Assembly (NCBI GenBank): GCA_024195585.1
Contig: SWBL01000106.1
Coordinates: 82,344-146,343 of the forward strand
Reading direction: 5' to 3'
Length of the DNA stretch: 64,000 bases
DNA from: Aureobasidium sp. EXF-3400
Lineage: Eukaryota > Ascomycota > Dothideomycetes > Dothideales > Saccotheciaceae
Position 1 is the first letter of the stretch. Every line of letters begins with the position of its first letter. The position numbers and the translations under genes were made by a program. Below the pieces are notes generated by a model. The model saw only the letters and a program-made list of their open reading frames with translations. It made no database searches and was not told the DNA's origin. Positions 44,842-55,930 of this stretch are shown here, piece after piece.

Positions 44842-46071
44842 GGCGGGGTAGTTTTATGATGATTGAAAGATCTCGAGAGAGGATGAGAAGAGAAAGAAAA
44901 GGCTTTGTGCTCGGGAAGTCCGGATGGTTTATATCTTGAAGGTAGGATGTAGCACGAAAATAGTGAGGCTTCAACCGCTGAAACAGCTTCCTGGAACATC
45001 CTTGGAGCTCTTGCCCGAACATGTGAGTAGGTATGACGATGCAGGGCCGATTCGGAACAGCATGGATAGGCCCGAACAACAAAGTCACCCCATCACCAGA
45101 ACCTCGCCATCTTCTGCGCGGCCTTACTCAACAGTACGACCGCCTCCGTACATGTCAGATTCTATCATCATATCTTCCAAGCCGGATGTTACAAGAGGCG
45201 AAGAACAATTGACACTGCATTGGATGCCATCTCCCGGAGAACGTCCCGCGACGAAAAAGATACCTCGTATGAGATCATCAGGAGCTTGGGTCAACGCCAA
45301 TATAATGAGTCGAGCTTAGCCTCGGCTGCTCCCGAACCTGGGAACGTCTGTGATCTGCTTCCATCAAGAGCGGCGAGCTCCTCCTCTTCATCATGTGTAA
45401 AAGCATGTCAGTGGAAATGCACGATAGTCTCGAAAAGTAGGAAATCATGCATCGAGAAGCGATACACTCTCGGCTCTCTAAGGCTACATCTCTGGTCCAA
45501 AATCCACTATGCCTCTTATAGCGAAACTCTCAGTTCAGAGCTTCGTATGAGAGTAAAGGTTACAGACTCTAGCACACAGGAGGAATAGGAAAATGAGTGT
45601 AAGGTGTATGCTCGTGGTAGCACAAATACATGATAATGTTGCTGTATGCTACGTTGACAGCATTGGCATGTTCTTCTGCTATCATCTCTTCTCGTAGTCA
45701 AATTCGTGCCCATAAATCGTGTGCCTGTCCCTGCTTGGATGGTGCTACCTGGCCGGCTGCATTTTGCTCGATGCCTCAAACCACTCGGTATCAGCCTTTG
45801 GCACCAGACACCTCTTCAATGGACTGGATATGTTGTGTAGCCTGAGCTTCGCGTTCTTCGCGAGCTTCGTAGCGGATTCGGCAGATTGGGCGTTTTCGAA
45901 AGATCGAGTGGGTATAGACAAGCTATGCGCCTCACGGAGTATTGTGGTAGTTGGTGCAGTATGACCATATCCCACCCTGTGGTACTGATCCAAACCTGCG
46001 CGTGAGACAGGCGTTGTCGCGAACCCAGGATGTTAATGTGTGTTTCAGAGATTGCATGTCCTCTTCAACTT
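44842..46071. other. intergenic, no supported gene
   Basis: PDC promoter plus MED9 3' flank. Overlapping short frames (for example 44924-45319 plus, 45516-45993 minus) have no recognisable protein character. No hairpin repeat copy was found here. Confidence 0.45.
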
Positions 46072-46524
46072 TCAAGTCTTGTCTTGGTCGGCCAGAACAG
46101 CCAATCTAGCCAACACGTCCTTCTGTCTCTGAATCTTGCTTTCCAAACTTTTGATCTCTTCCTCCTGCTCCTCAACACCCCTGTGCATATCCGCCAAACC
46201 ACCTAGATCGGCCAATGCTTTTCTTATCCTGCTTTTAAGGAATTGTGCAGCTACAGCGGCATCCTTGTAGTCTAGTTGTTGAGGTGCTGAGGTTGGGAGA
46301 GCAGAGGCAGAGGTGACGGGTGTGTGAGGAGCATTGTTGGGTGGGAGGGCGGCTGACGTGTCGGGTGTGTAGACGTTCAGAGAGGGTTCTAGACGCGACA
46401 AGAGGGCGTGGAGAGGAGGGAGGATGTCGAAAGTTTGGGGTGGTGGAAGAGGTGGTTGCGTTGTTGTGGGTGTCGGGATTAGAGGTGGTGCTGTTGTTGT
46501 GGTTGGCGTTGCATTGGAAGACAT
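46072..46524 (-). CDS. MED9: Mediator complex subunit 9
   Basis: A single exon of 150 aa. The N-terminal 30 residues are Thr/Pro-rich. The Med9 signature starts at TFDILPPLHALLSRLEPS, and after a linker the conserved helical region is LDYKDAAVAAQFLKSRIRKALADLGGLADMHRGVEEQEEEIKSLESKIQRQKDVLARL, a probable coiled coil. Med9 (yeast Cse2) is in the middle module of Mediator and helps relay regulatory signals to RNA polymerase II in the nucleus. The ATG at 46524 is the first in frame. Upstream lies hairpin repeat copy B. Confidence 0.88.
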   Translation of the reverse strand: MSSNATPTTTTAPPLIPTPTTTQPPLPPPQTFDILPPLHALLSRLEPSLNVYTPDTSAALPPNNAPHTPVTSASALPTSAPQQLDYKDAAVAAQFLKSRIRKALADLGGLADMHRGVEEQEEEIKSLESKIQRQKDVLARLAVLADQDKT

Positions 46525-47022
46525 TGTTATTGTTGTTTGGTAGATTGTTGGATTGTTGAAATGGTATCGTGAAGGTTGGAGAGTTGGTTGACAGCGCTCG
46601 GAGGAGAGTGAATTGTTTCGACTGTCGCAGTGAAAGTTGCGTTGAAGTGAGACAGATGACGCGGGATGCGACCTCCGCAGCCACCTCCGGCCAATGCTTC
46701 CTCCTCATGTGCTGAATTCTGTCACTCTCCTCGCTCTCACGACAACACATATGCGGCGCTGGAGCTATCAAAATGCACAGTTCTTTCCAGACCGTAATAC
46801 AGTCCATAGAGAGTTGAGAACATTACGACTCTCAGTGGCAACTTCCTATCCTGTAAAGGAACTGTGCATTTCTACAGCTGCTGTCCGCGTGACATAATCT
46901 TGCACAGGGAGATTAGAATCTATCTCAATCTCCACTCGACTCTCCCTCGCGATACCACTCCAAACATCCAACTCCAAACTAAGAGTGCTCAATCGCGCTA
47001 ACTGTGCAACTCATCCGTCATC
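46525..47022. other. divergent intergenic region with hairpin repeat copy B
   Basis: Shared upstream region of MED9 and the F-box gene, with the 117-bp repeat inserted between them. Confidence 0.55.
46763..46879. repeat. Hairpin (MITE-like) repeat, copy B
   Basis: 117 bp, the same length as copy A (30327-30443). The left end AGCTATCAAAATGCACAGTTC is identical to copy A. The right end read in reverse is AGCTGTAGAAATGCACAGTTC. Inside, CCATAGAGAGT ... ACTCTCAGTGG forms the inner stem and is shared with copy C. It lies between two divergent promoters. No coding capacity. Confidence 0.75.
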
Positions 47023-48641
47023 ATGAGTGCTCAAACGCCGTACGCTCTCACAATACCTGAGATCTTGTGCGAGGTCTTTGACCATCTAGAATTCGATAAA
47101 GGAGCCCTCTTCGCTGCCTGTCAAGTCAACAAAATCTGGGCTGAGACAAGCCTCAATGTCCTGTGGCGCAGCCATCGTCTAAGAGGAATGGAACGTCTCG
47201 CATCACTCACTGAGTCTCGTCGCCAATTCTACGCTGACAAAATCCGATCTTTGCCCGTCGAGAGGTGCCCGATCGAATACCGGCACTCCATCGAGACCCT
47301 GAACTTTCCGAGACTCAAAAAGCTTGGTTTCGCCCTTACTGAAAATAACGAGAATTGCTATCATCACTTAGTGCCAACTCTAGAAGAGTTCAAAATTGCC
47401 GTAATTCTGGGAGAGTTCAGAATTGTCGCCAGAGCATCACAACCCGAGGACTACTTGAGGCAACTGCCAGAACGTTGTCCTGATCTTCGCAAGCTGTGTG
47501 TTCTTAAATCTCGTATCCCTATTGATTTCAGTCGGTTAAAAGACTACCTGAAGAAGTTTTCGAAACTGCGGTCCATAGACCTTGGCGGTATGTCCGACAG
47601 TGCCATGACTAATGAGGTCGTCTTTTACCTAGGAGGTCTACCGCTGAGTGAATTACACATGAATAAACTTATCACATCCGAGATGGTCGATCTGACCGAT
47701 GGGAAAATACATGGCCGTCTGTTTTCAAATGCTGTTCGCCTTGGACTCAGGATGGAATGGCGTGCCGCTACGACACTGGTTCCTGCCTTCACGAACCTCA
47801 GAGAGCTCAAGCTTGAGCTTGTATCTGCGGACACAAGCCATGAAACTTTTCAGGCTATTGGTACACTGTCGCAACTGAGGGGGTTAGATCTCACGACTGT
47901 TTCGGTATCTGGAAGGGATCTTTCTCGCGATGAGCTTCTCGCCATTGGCAAACTACATGAATTGCGTAACTTGGCGATAAGTACCCATGGCACGTTGACT
48001 TTGGACAATTCTGTCACCGACGATGATCTGGTCAGCTTTCTCTCAAGCTTTCCCGAAGCAGAGAGCATACGCGTTCATGCATCCAGAGTCAAAGCCATTC
48101 CGAGTTCGGCTACGATTGCTCTTGCCACGACTAGCACGCGACTTCGACACTATAGGTTCGACGCAATCTGGGACTCTGATTTCATCCAGTCATACACACC
48201 TCCGCTTTTTCCCAGGTTGGACGACTTGTGTTGCAACGGTCTACGCTGTACGGATATGCCAACCGAAGGGTGAGTTCAGTTGGCCTCTCCTCCTCTATCT
48301 CGGGTATGATGCCCTGTGTGGTGGTAAGAGTGCGCAACGGCATTGGTATCCAAAAAAGACAGGTCTCGGATGCTGATACTGTTGTGAATTCTTACAGCAA
48401 TCATGACAGACCTCAGCATACGAGGACCTTGACAAACTCCTTTGCCAGATATACTAACACATCTCGCAGTTCGGAAGCCAGAACACAAAGGGTTGCAGCA
48501 GTTGCAAGGCGCTTCTTAGAACAATTCCCTAAACTGAAAGCGTTCACTATTTCGTCCTCATATGTAGATGAGGACCGGTTCAGCTTCGAGCTGGGACGTA
48601 CTGTACGGGATATTACGGGATATTGTAGGATTCTACGGTGA
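47023..48641 (+). CDS. F-box / leucine-rich repeat protein
   Basis: Two exons, 47023..48269 and 48470..48641, giving 472 aa. The intron (GTGAGT..CTCGCAG, 200 nt) is long for this window, and a further small exon inside it cannot be excluded. The F-box is at residues about 8-50 (LTIPEILCEVFDHLEF..LFAACQVNKIWAETSLNVLWR). Leucine-rich segments fill the rest (LPERCPDLRKLCVLKS, KLRSIDLGGM, FTNLRELKLELV, LSQLRGLDLTTV, LHELRNLAIS, FPRLDDLCCNGL). It would be a substrate adaptor of an SCF ubiquitin ligase. The C-terminal exon (ARRFLEQFPKLKAFTIS) continues the repeat pattern, supporting the junction. Targets are unknown. Confidence 0.78.
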
Positions 48642-48718
48642 TAACGGATCCCGAGCCGTGTATTCCTTGTCGATCAAAGAACTCTGTTACTATTGGTTTT
48701 TGCATCAAAACTGCCTCA

Positions 48719-51700
48719 TCACATAACCAGCAAAGCCGATAGGAGGCAGATCGACACTGACGACCAGCTCATCATTCCCACCTCCTTGTGGCTCGCTCGG
48801 CTAGCAGAAGTCGTGGCAGCCGCACTCCCCTCAGCGGTCCCGGTGCCGGTTCCAGCCGTTCTTCTCGTAGTGGCAGAACTGGCCTGTGATTTTGAACCAC
48901 TTGTCGTGATCGAGTCGCTTGCACTGCTCGAGTCAGATGCAGACTCTGCCGTCGAAGCCGAAGTAGAAGCAGCGATCCCCTGCCAGACATAATCACCGAG
49001 TCCCTCCGTCGTCGTACTCTTTCCGGATTTAACAATCACAACACTGCCACTTGCCCCCAAGCTCAAAGTCTCACCGTTAACGATAATAACTGCACCAGGG
49101 TAGAGTGTCTGTGAGGCTACCACGATACCAGAGTTCAGTGGTGTAAAGGAAAGTTGTTGTGAGTCAGCTGAGAGGATTGCGATGCCAGATGTCTGTGACA
49201 GACTGGTAGTTTGATCATTGACAACGATCCTGTTTGTTTCTGATAGAGGAAGACTATATGTGGTGCCACTGATTGTGATTGCAGGGCCACCTGGAACAAG
49301 TGTTTGCGATGCGATAACGAGCGGTGTTACGGAGGCGGCAACAGCATTGAAAGTCTGTGATCCGACTGCGAGGGGTGCAGCAGCAGCACTTTGGTATTCA
49401 GTCGGTTTCCCGTCAATGAACACAGTATTCCCAGATGTGGCCAAGGAGTATGTTATTCCCGAAACTCCAACAGCGGTGCCTCCAGGGCTCAATATTTGGG
49501 TGGCTAGGATATAACCACCTGCGATGAACGGAGTGGCAGTAACACTGCCAAAGACTACAGGAGTAGGGGTATCCACAGCATTGACAAGGGACGTGGGTCC
49601 ATTAAGAGGAGCAGTCTGAACCGCGGTTGGTGTTCCATCGATAAAGACTGTGTTTCCAGTTGCAGCCAGAGAATATGTCGTTCCTGAGACCTCGATCGCA
49701 GTACCCCCTGGACTCAAGACCTGGGTGGCCAATATGTATCCACCACCTGCAAATGACACAGCATTAATACTGCCTAACAGCACAGTAGCAGGAGCGCTTG
49801 CAACGTTCGGGTATGAAGTGGCACCGTTGATCACAACATCTGCTCCGGAACTTGGCAGAGAATAGGTCACTCCAGAGACCTCTATCGCTGGGCCTTCTGG
49901 AGAGAGGGTTTGACCAGCGACGACATAGTAAGCTCCGGAAGACGCAGGTGCAGCTGTCACATCGCCAATTACCACTGTTGCTGGCTGTATTGGACTCGTC
50001 TGGATTGCAGAAATTGGTCTTGCTTCTCCGTTCACGACAACTCTTTCACCGGATGGCGCTAGCGAGTATGTGGTGCCAGATATCTCAATGGCAGGTCCAC
50101 CACGGCTGAGTGTCTGATCCGCAACAACATAAGCTCCGAACGATACCGGGCTGCCCGTCAAATCGCCTAGCACAATTGGCACGATTGACACGGTAGGAGT
50201 TGCTAAGGTAGTGATCTGGACATCTTGTCCGTTCACAACAGCAACGCCGCCAGACGCTTGTAGAGAATAGGTTGTACCAGCGACCTCGATAGCAGAGCTG
50301 CCAGGGATAAGAGTTTGGGTCCCCACTATGTAACCTTCGGATGATGCAGGAGATGCCGTGATTTCACCGATCACAATTGGTACAGCGACAGGTGTTGTGG
50401 GGGTCGAAGTCTCTGGCGTCGCAGTATCTTGAACAGTATCAACTTTCGAGGGGTCCTGAGGCGCCCCCTGCGAATTGACTGGGTTAGGGGCTTGGCTTCC
50501 AGACGATGTGGTTTGTACTGGTTCGGCTTGTGAGATCTCCGAGGTTGTTGGTGAATCAGTTCGGCCTTGTGATGATACTCCTGGCTCTTCTGATACTTTC
50601 GAAGGAGTAGTGGAAGGTGAAGGTCTTGGCTGGGCGGAGGGTTGACCAGGTGGCTGGTCAGGAGGTTGATCAGAGGGCGTTCCAATTGTCTGACTGGGGG
50701 TCTTGTCTGAAGGCAGGGTGGCTTCGGTTGTTACGACCGTTGCCGGAGAAGTGGTTGGAGGACCAGCTGGAGTAGGCTGACTAGCCGGGACTGCCGATGT
50801 CGTAGTAGCCTTATCGACGAACAGCCCATTTGTAGTGCTTGTCACAGCACTCGAAGTCGTCAAGAACGAAACCTGGATATGTACACCCGGTGCACCAGCT
50901 CCCAACATAGCAGAACAACTCGCAATGTTCGGTACTGCGGAGAGAGCCACCTGATCCTTAGCCAGATACGTGATAAATGCGTCTTCCAATTTCGTGGACT
51001 CAAAATCCTTGTACCATTCGCCTGGTGTTGTTGAAACGACGCTGATGTAGGGAGTGGACAGCAGGAAATCCGTGTGTTGGATGTATGGAGACACAAAACC
51101 GAGAGGTTCGTATGCCGCTCCTCCAAACCAGTTACGTGCTGCGGAGGAAACGTCGTATGTTGTGGTGGAGCTAGAGAGTCCAGTGCCCATCCCTATGCAC
51201 GTTCCTGCATCGTTGACCGAACCGGAGAAGACGAAAACATAGCCAAATCCGATGAATGGCGTTGGTGCTGCACTAGAAACTCCAGTCAGTACACAACAAC
51301 ATGGTCAGCATATCGATGACATACACGGTAGTATAACCATAGTCGGCTTGGGTTTCTGTGAGCACAATAGTCTGATCGTATTTCTGACCCAGAGCTGGTG
51401 GAGCGTTCAAGGCTGTGGGAATTCCAGGGATGGTTATACGTGGACCCCCGCCTGCGTTATAACTACCAACCACTTCAACAGCAGATGAGTTGGTTACAGT
51501 GACTGTAGCCGTTGGGACAATCGTATTGTTGTATTTCAAGTACTCAGTGACAATGGTCTGTTGAACAGGCTTGAGAGTGGTATCGGTGTACCACCAGTTC
51601 AGTGCTGCTGCCGGGGCATAAACTTGACAACAAAAAGCACCAGAGGCGGAAGGATCGATTGGTGGCTTAGTCGTGACTGACGAGTTCGTGTATTGTGTCG

Positions 51701-51782
51701 ATGCCACTTGCCTCGGAACTCGTCCAGCAAGCGCAGTCGACAAGCATGAAACAACAGACAGGATATACAAGAGTTTCGCCAT
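48719..51782 (-). CDS. Repeat-rich, probably GPI-anchored cell-wall protein
   Basis: Two exons, 51782..51325 and 51272..48719, giving 1003 aa. The ATG at 51782 starts a signal peptide (MAKLLYILSVVSCLSTALA). The N-terminal about 270 residues are a globular Cys-containing domain (FCCQVYAPAAALNWWY, AARNWFGGAAYEP, a SCSAMLGAGAP segment). A Pro/Ser/Thr/Gln-rich stalk follows, then about seven imperfect 55-75-aa repeats (roughly residues 445-890) sharing Y..ATQTLSPGG.AIEVSGTTYSLA.SG..V..NG. The C-terminus is Ser/Thr-rich with SKSQASS text and ends in a hydrophobic segment (SVSICLLSALLVM), typical of a GPI signal. The likely site is the cell wall or surface. The repeats suggest an adhesin-like or wall-structural role, but this is inference. 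Confidence 0.85.
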
Positions 51783-52804
51783 GGTTGTCACTACGACGAA
51801 AGGTTTCCAGGAGATCACTCAGGAAGTTCCCTGGGTATAAGCCGTAGTCTTTGAGAGAATCATGTATGGCCAGCTCAGCCTCGCTGCAAACCACACCCAT
51901 GTCCCCGAAGGATTATTGAATTGGCGCATTTACACACGCATCTCGACCGTGGGTTCTGTGCGACGGTCCATAAACCATGGTGCATAATATGCTGAAGGAC
52001 AGCGACGCAAATTGCTTTGTATCATGTACTCTCCGAAATAGCTAGGCACACTTCATGTATAAAGCACCTCGAAGGCCTAAAGATAGGTGAAACACGATGA
52101 AGTAGGATGAGGCTGGCAGGTCAGCGTCCAATGAGGTTCAATCGCGAGCAGGTCATTTCTCTGACATGCAGGGACGTCGACCGGTCAAGCCATCGGTGTG
52201 TGGTACTGGCAAAGCAGTTCAGGATAGCATGGCCATATTCTCGCTCTGACATCTTCTCGCTAGAGTCATGCATTCAAAGGATACGAGCATCTGATCATGC
52301 GTGACAACGGGGCTGTTGGTGTTCAAAGAGAGAAGAGTAGGTACTCGTCTTTGTCTGCCAAGCCGTGCAGCTTCCGATGATGACGATGATGCTGATCACG
52401 ATGATGTTGATGACGAGGAAGATCATGATGCCAAGAACTACTCGATGGCAGTATCACCCTGTTCTTCCAGCTGGATCCAACTATTCGAGCGACATGTAGC
52501 CATATTATTACGCTTATGCAGATACAGCTCATTAGAATGCATAGCAAAGCTACAGGACGTCCTCATGTATGTGTATCGATGTTTCTAGATGCATCGAGGG
52601 GCAAGTATGCTCAAAGATCTTAAATAATGCAAGAAAGCCCTAGCTTCTGACAGTTGTACCAGGTATCTGTATCATCTACAAAAGATCAACAATCGCAAGG
52701 TAGTAGTAAGAAATCAATGAATAGATCGATTCAAGCTTAACCGCTATTCAAGAAGGAATGCAAGAAACCTCAGGTAGAATTGTATAAGAACCAGGTGCCA
52801 TTGA
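51783..52804. other. intergenic, no supported gene
   Basis: Upstream of the wall-protein gene and downstream of the AAA ATPase gene. Contains a GAT-rich microsatellite at 52376-52430. No gene is recognised. Confidence 0.5.
52376..52430. repeat. Imperfect GAT/GAC trinucleotide microsatellite
   Basis: About 55 bp of imperfect GAT, GAC and GAG triplets, seen directly. In one frame it reads as an Asp-rich run, but the frame is short and has no family. Confidence 0.7.
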
Positions 52805-55527
52805 TCAACCACCACGCTCACCAAACTCTCTAGCCCAGTCTTCAAACTCCTTGAGGCCAGAAGCCGAAACACTTGGCCGAATGTTGACCAGACTAGCCTT
52901 AAAGTCTGTGACATCGATCGGCCTGATGTCATTTGGTGACATGAACAGCAGTTTCTCTCCTAAAGAACGTAGGGGTCCCATGGCAGCATCTTTCGCCAAA
53001 GCTGTGATATCACTACCCGAGAAACCTGTTTTGTGTCGTTAGTATCGATCGTTTAGGAAACTGGAGTTAATCAACCTACCTTCGGTGAGATATACCAGCT
53101 CGTCCAAATCCTCATCGCTGATATTGTGCTTTTGCGCTGCCATCAGCGTCGTGAGCTGCAGCTTGCGCACCCAGTCCTCGGGTAACGGAATATACTGTCT
53201 CCTGACGAAGCGTCTCCTCGCCGCTTCATCAATCGCCCAGGGCAAGTTTGTAGCTGCCAGCACCAACACTCTACTCGCATCACCTCGCTCTTTGTCTTTC
53301 TCGCTTGTCTCCTTGCCTGCAGCTGCTTTTGCCAAGTCACTCCATTGGATCAAGAACTCGGTCTTGATGCGACGAGTAGCTTCATGCTCGCTCGACCCAC
53401 CACGTGCTGAGAGGAGCGAGTCGATCTCGTCGACGAAGATGATCGATGGTGCCAGTGCCTTTGCAATGGAGAAAAGTGCGCGTACCAGCTTCTCGCTCTC
53501 GCCGAGGTACTTGCTCGTCAAACTGCTAGCGGAGATGGCGAAGAACGTACTTTTACTCTCTGTCGCGACTGCTCTGGCCAACATAGTTTTTCCTGTTCCT
53601 GGTGGCCCAAAGAGTAACATGCCACGCGCTGGCTCACGAAGGCCCATAAAAAGATCCGGACGTAGGAAAGGATAGACCACTGTCTCTTTCAGAGCGCTCT
53701 TCGCGATTTCCAGACCTGCAACGTCGTCCCAGTGTACCTCGTCACCCTGGATTACGATCTCATTGAAGATTTGTTTTGCAGCCCCCTCGTCCACACCGCG
53801 TGGTAGATTGTTCAGTAAGTTCTTGACGCGTGTGTCCCACTCAGACAGTTCGTCTTGCGGCTCCGCTGGTGCTTCAGGGTGTTCGATCACAGATTCGGCA
53901 ATTGGCGTGGGAGCCCCCTCTTCAACAGTGGTGGGCTTCTTTCGTCGCACTCTGGTCGAGTTTTCTCTTCCACTACTATGTTCGTCCGCGCTGTACCCAG
54001 ATGAAAGATTCCTGTCGTCTAGTTGTTGCCGCACCTTTGCAGCGTTGACCACACCGACTGCTTTCCTAGGGATCGGCGGTGCTACTTTTGGTTTTGGTTG
54101 ACTTGTCGCGGCAGAGGCAGATGCTGACGAGATTTGGTCCTCAAGATCTTTCATAGTCTTGGGTGGCCTGGCATTTGGCGGGTTCTTGTATTTGCTCGGC
54201 TGTACAGGTAGATACTCGTTACGATAGGAAGGTAAGCTGACGGGTTCGAGTCTACGAACGGGCGACTGTCTTCGCGCTTTGGGAGTGTTGGCGGTGAATG
54301 CGGCGTTCGGTCGTTGACGAGGCGAGGTTATTGGCGAAGGTGGACCCAAATGTTCGGAGCTGCTACCATATGCTTGGGATGGTTGAACTGGGTTCAGTAG
54401 AGAATGATCCGGATACGGTGGACCCTGCGGTTCAGGATGGAACCCGTTTGTAGCGGATGGTTGGACGAAATAGTCTGGTGGACTCGGCGGTTGAACGTGC
54501 TTCTGAGGAGGCCTTGGATGCTCTTGAGAAGAACGAACACTGGATGAATGGATCGGAACTGGAGGGGCAGAGGCTGTGTGAGCAGGCGCATTTGGTCGGG
54601 AAGAACTAGAATCGACAAGGGTTCTCGTGTAGGGATCCCAGACGGTGGCAGAGCTAGAAGGACCGTCCAGATGTCCATTAGCTTGTTCGACGCTGCCGAC
54701 ACTGGCACCCCTTTGAGTAATACCCCATGCTTGAGTAGCGGCCTTGGAGGCAGCGGCGGGCTTTCTGAAAGTAGCAGTGGACAACTTGCTGGATGAACCG
54801 GTTCTCTCTTTCCCGCCAGCGCGCAACGTTCTTAGCATGCCTCCCCTCTTCTCGGGACTAGGTGTGCGTGAACCCTTCCGCTGACCAGTCGACGATTCGG
54901 GTGCCAGCATTGATGATGAAGATGGTGGAAAGGCAGATGCAGAGGGCTGCAATGGCGACCTACGAGAACGAGGAACATCAGTTCCGGAGCTCGCCTTTGA
55001 AGTGTAAGATGGTCGTTTGTTGCGAATTGGAAGGGATGGAGGCGTAGGGCGTGAGATGTCCGAGTAGCCGACCGGTGGGATGTTGCTTCCATTCAGGCCG
55101 GCAGAGTTGTTGTGGTCTGCACTTTCCTGAAGGGGGATGCTTGTGCTGGATGCTGTTGCCTTTGCTTGTGTTTCTTTCTCCGCAGCTTCCTCCCGACTCT
55201 GTCGGAGTGCTTCGAGCAAATCCACACGCTCTTTGCATTGCATCTCCATCTGTCTCAATGACTCCTGCAAGGCTTTCTCCGTCTCGGAACGTGGTCGCCA
55301 TCCGGTGGGCATGCGATATGCGTTGTGGTAGTATATCTGGTCCAGAGCGTTGCGCCATGATCGAAGAGCTTCAGTTTCGTTATTCTGAACTACTATCAGC
55401 TGCTGCGTCTACCCACTGTCAATGTTCAACCTACCTGACCCTCGAAATACACGGCGGTCGAGCATGTCAAGTAACAATCGTCATATGTCTTCTGCATAGA
55501 AGCTGCTGGCTTCCCGCGGCCCAACAT
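52805..55527 (-). CDS. AAA ATPase of the SAP1/YTA6 (spastin-VPS4) group
   Basis: Three exons, 55527..55435, 55384..53080 and 53025..52805, giving 872 aa. Residues 1-90 form an MIT-like helical region (MLGRGKP, then TYDDCYLTCSTAVYFEGQ, ETEALRSWRNALDQIYYHNAYR, SETEKALQESLRQMEMQCKERVDLLEALR). Residues about 100-540 are a disordered Ser/Pro-rich linker. The AAA module at about 585-810 shows Walker A GPPGTGKT (about 624-631), pore loop SKYLGE, Walker B IIFVDEID, sensor LAATN and Arg fingers ARRRF. A VPS4-type C-terminus follows (FSGSDITALAKDAAMGPLR). The family remodels ESCRT or microtubule-type substrates; the exact target is unknown. An upstream in-frame ATG at 55734 is possible, but homologous sequence starts at MLGRGKP. 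Confidence 0.87.
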
Positions 55528-55930
55528 TGTATAGGTGTGATCGAACGTTTCTGCATGCAAAAGCGAAGGGTTTGTGTCTTGTTGATCTGGGTGACCTCTG
55601 GATCGAGTATGCCTGATTTGATTCAAACTTCTGGTCCCTCTGTCCAAGCCTCTCTCTTTGCGCGGCCTCTCAAATGAAGGGTAGCATGACGTATCGCGAT
55701 GGAAGGTCTGTGCGTCAGACCGATCACGATCCATCCCGACACGGGAAGGGCAGATCACCTCAGAAAAATAGCATCCTCAAAATGCTTCGAGAAGAGCACG
55801 AAGAAGAGTTGCATTTCACAATTACAAGGGGTATATATATGTTATACAGACTTTGAACCAAATCGCTCTATCGTGAGAACGCCATCGAGAAAAGAACCCC
55901 TCCAAAAACACGAGACGGCTTTTGCTTAAT
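55528..55930. other. intergenic, no supported gene
   Basis: Between the AAA ATPase start and the LCB1 stop. The AAA frame stays open to 55734 and could extend the N-terminus. Nothing else is recognised. Confidence 0.45.

Noticed and set aside
44924..45319. 131-codon frame in the PDC upstream region
   Set aside because: No domain; occupies the probable PDC promoter.
45516..45993. Overlapping minus-strand frames of 82-87 codons
   Set aside because: No consistent splice model and no homology I recognise.
55528..55758. Upstream extension of the AAA ATPase N-terminus
   Set aside because: An in-frame ATG at 55734 exists, but the added residues look unlike the family; kept as an alternative only.
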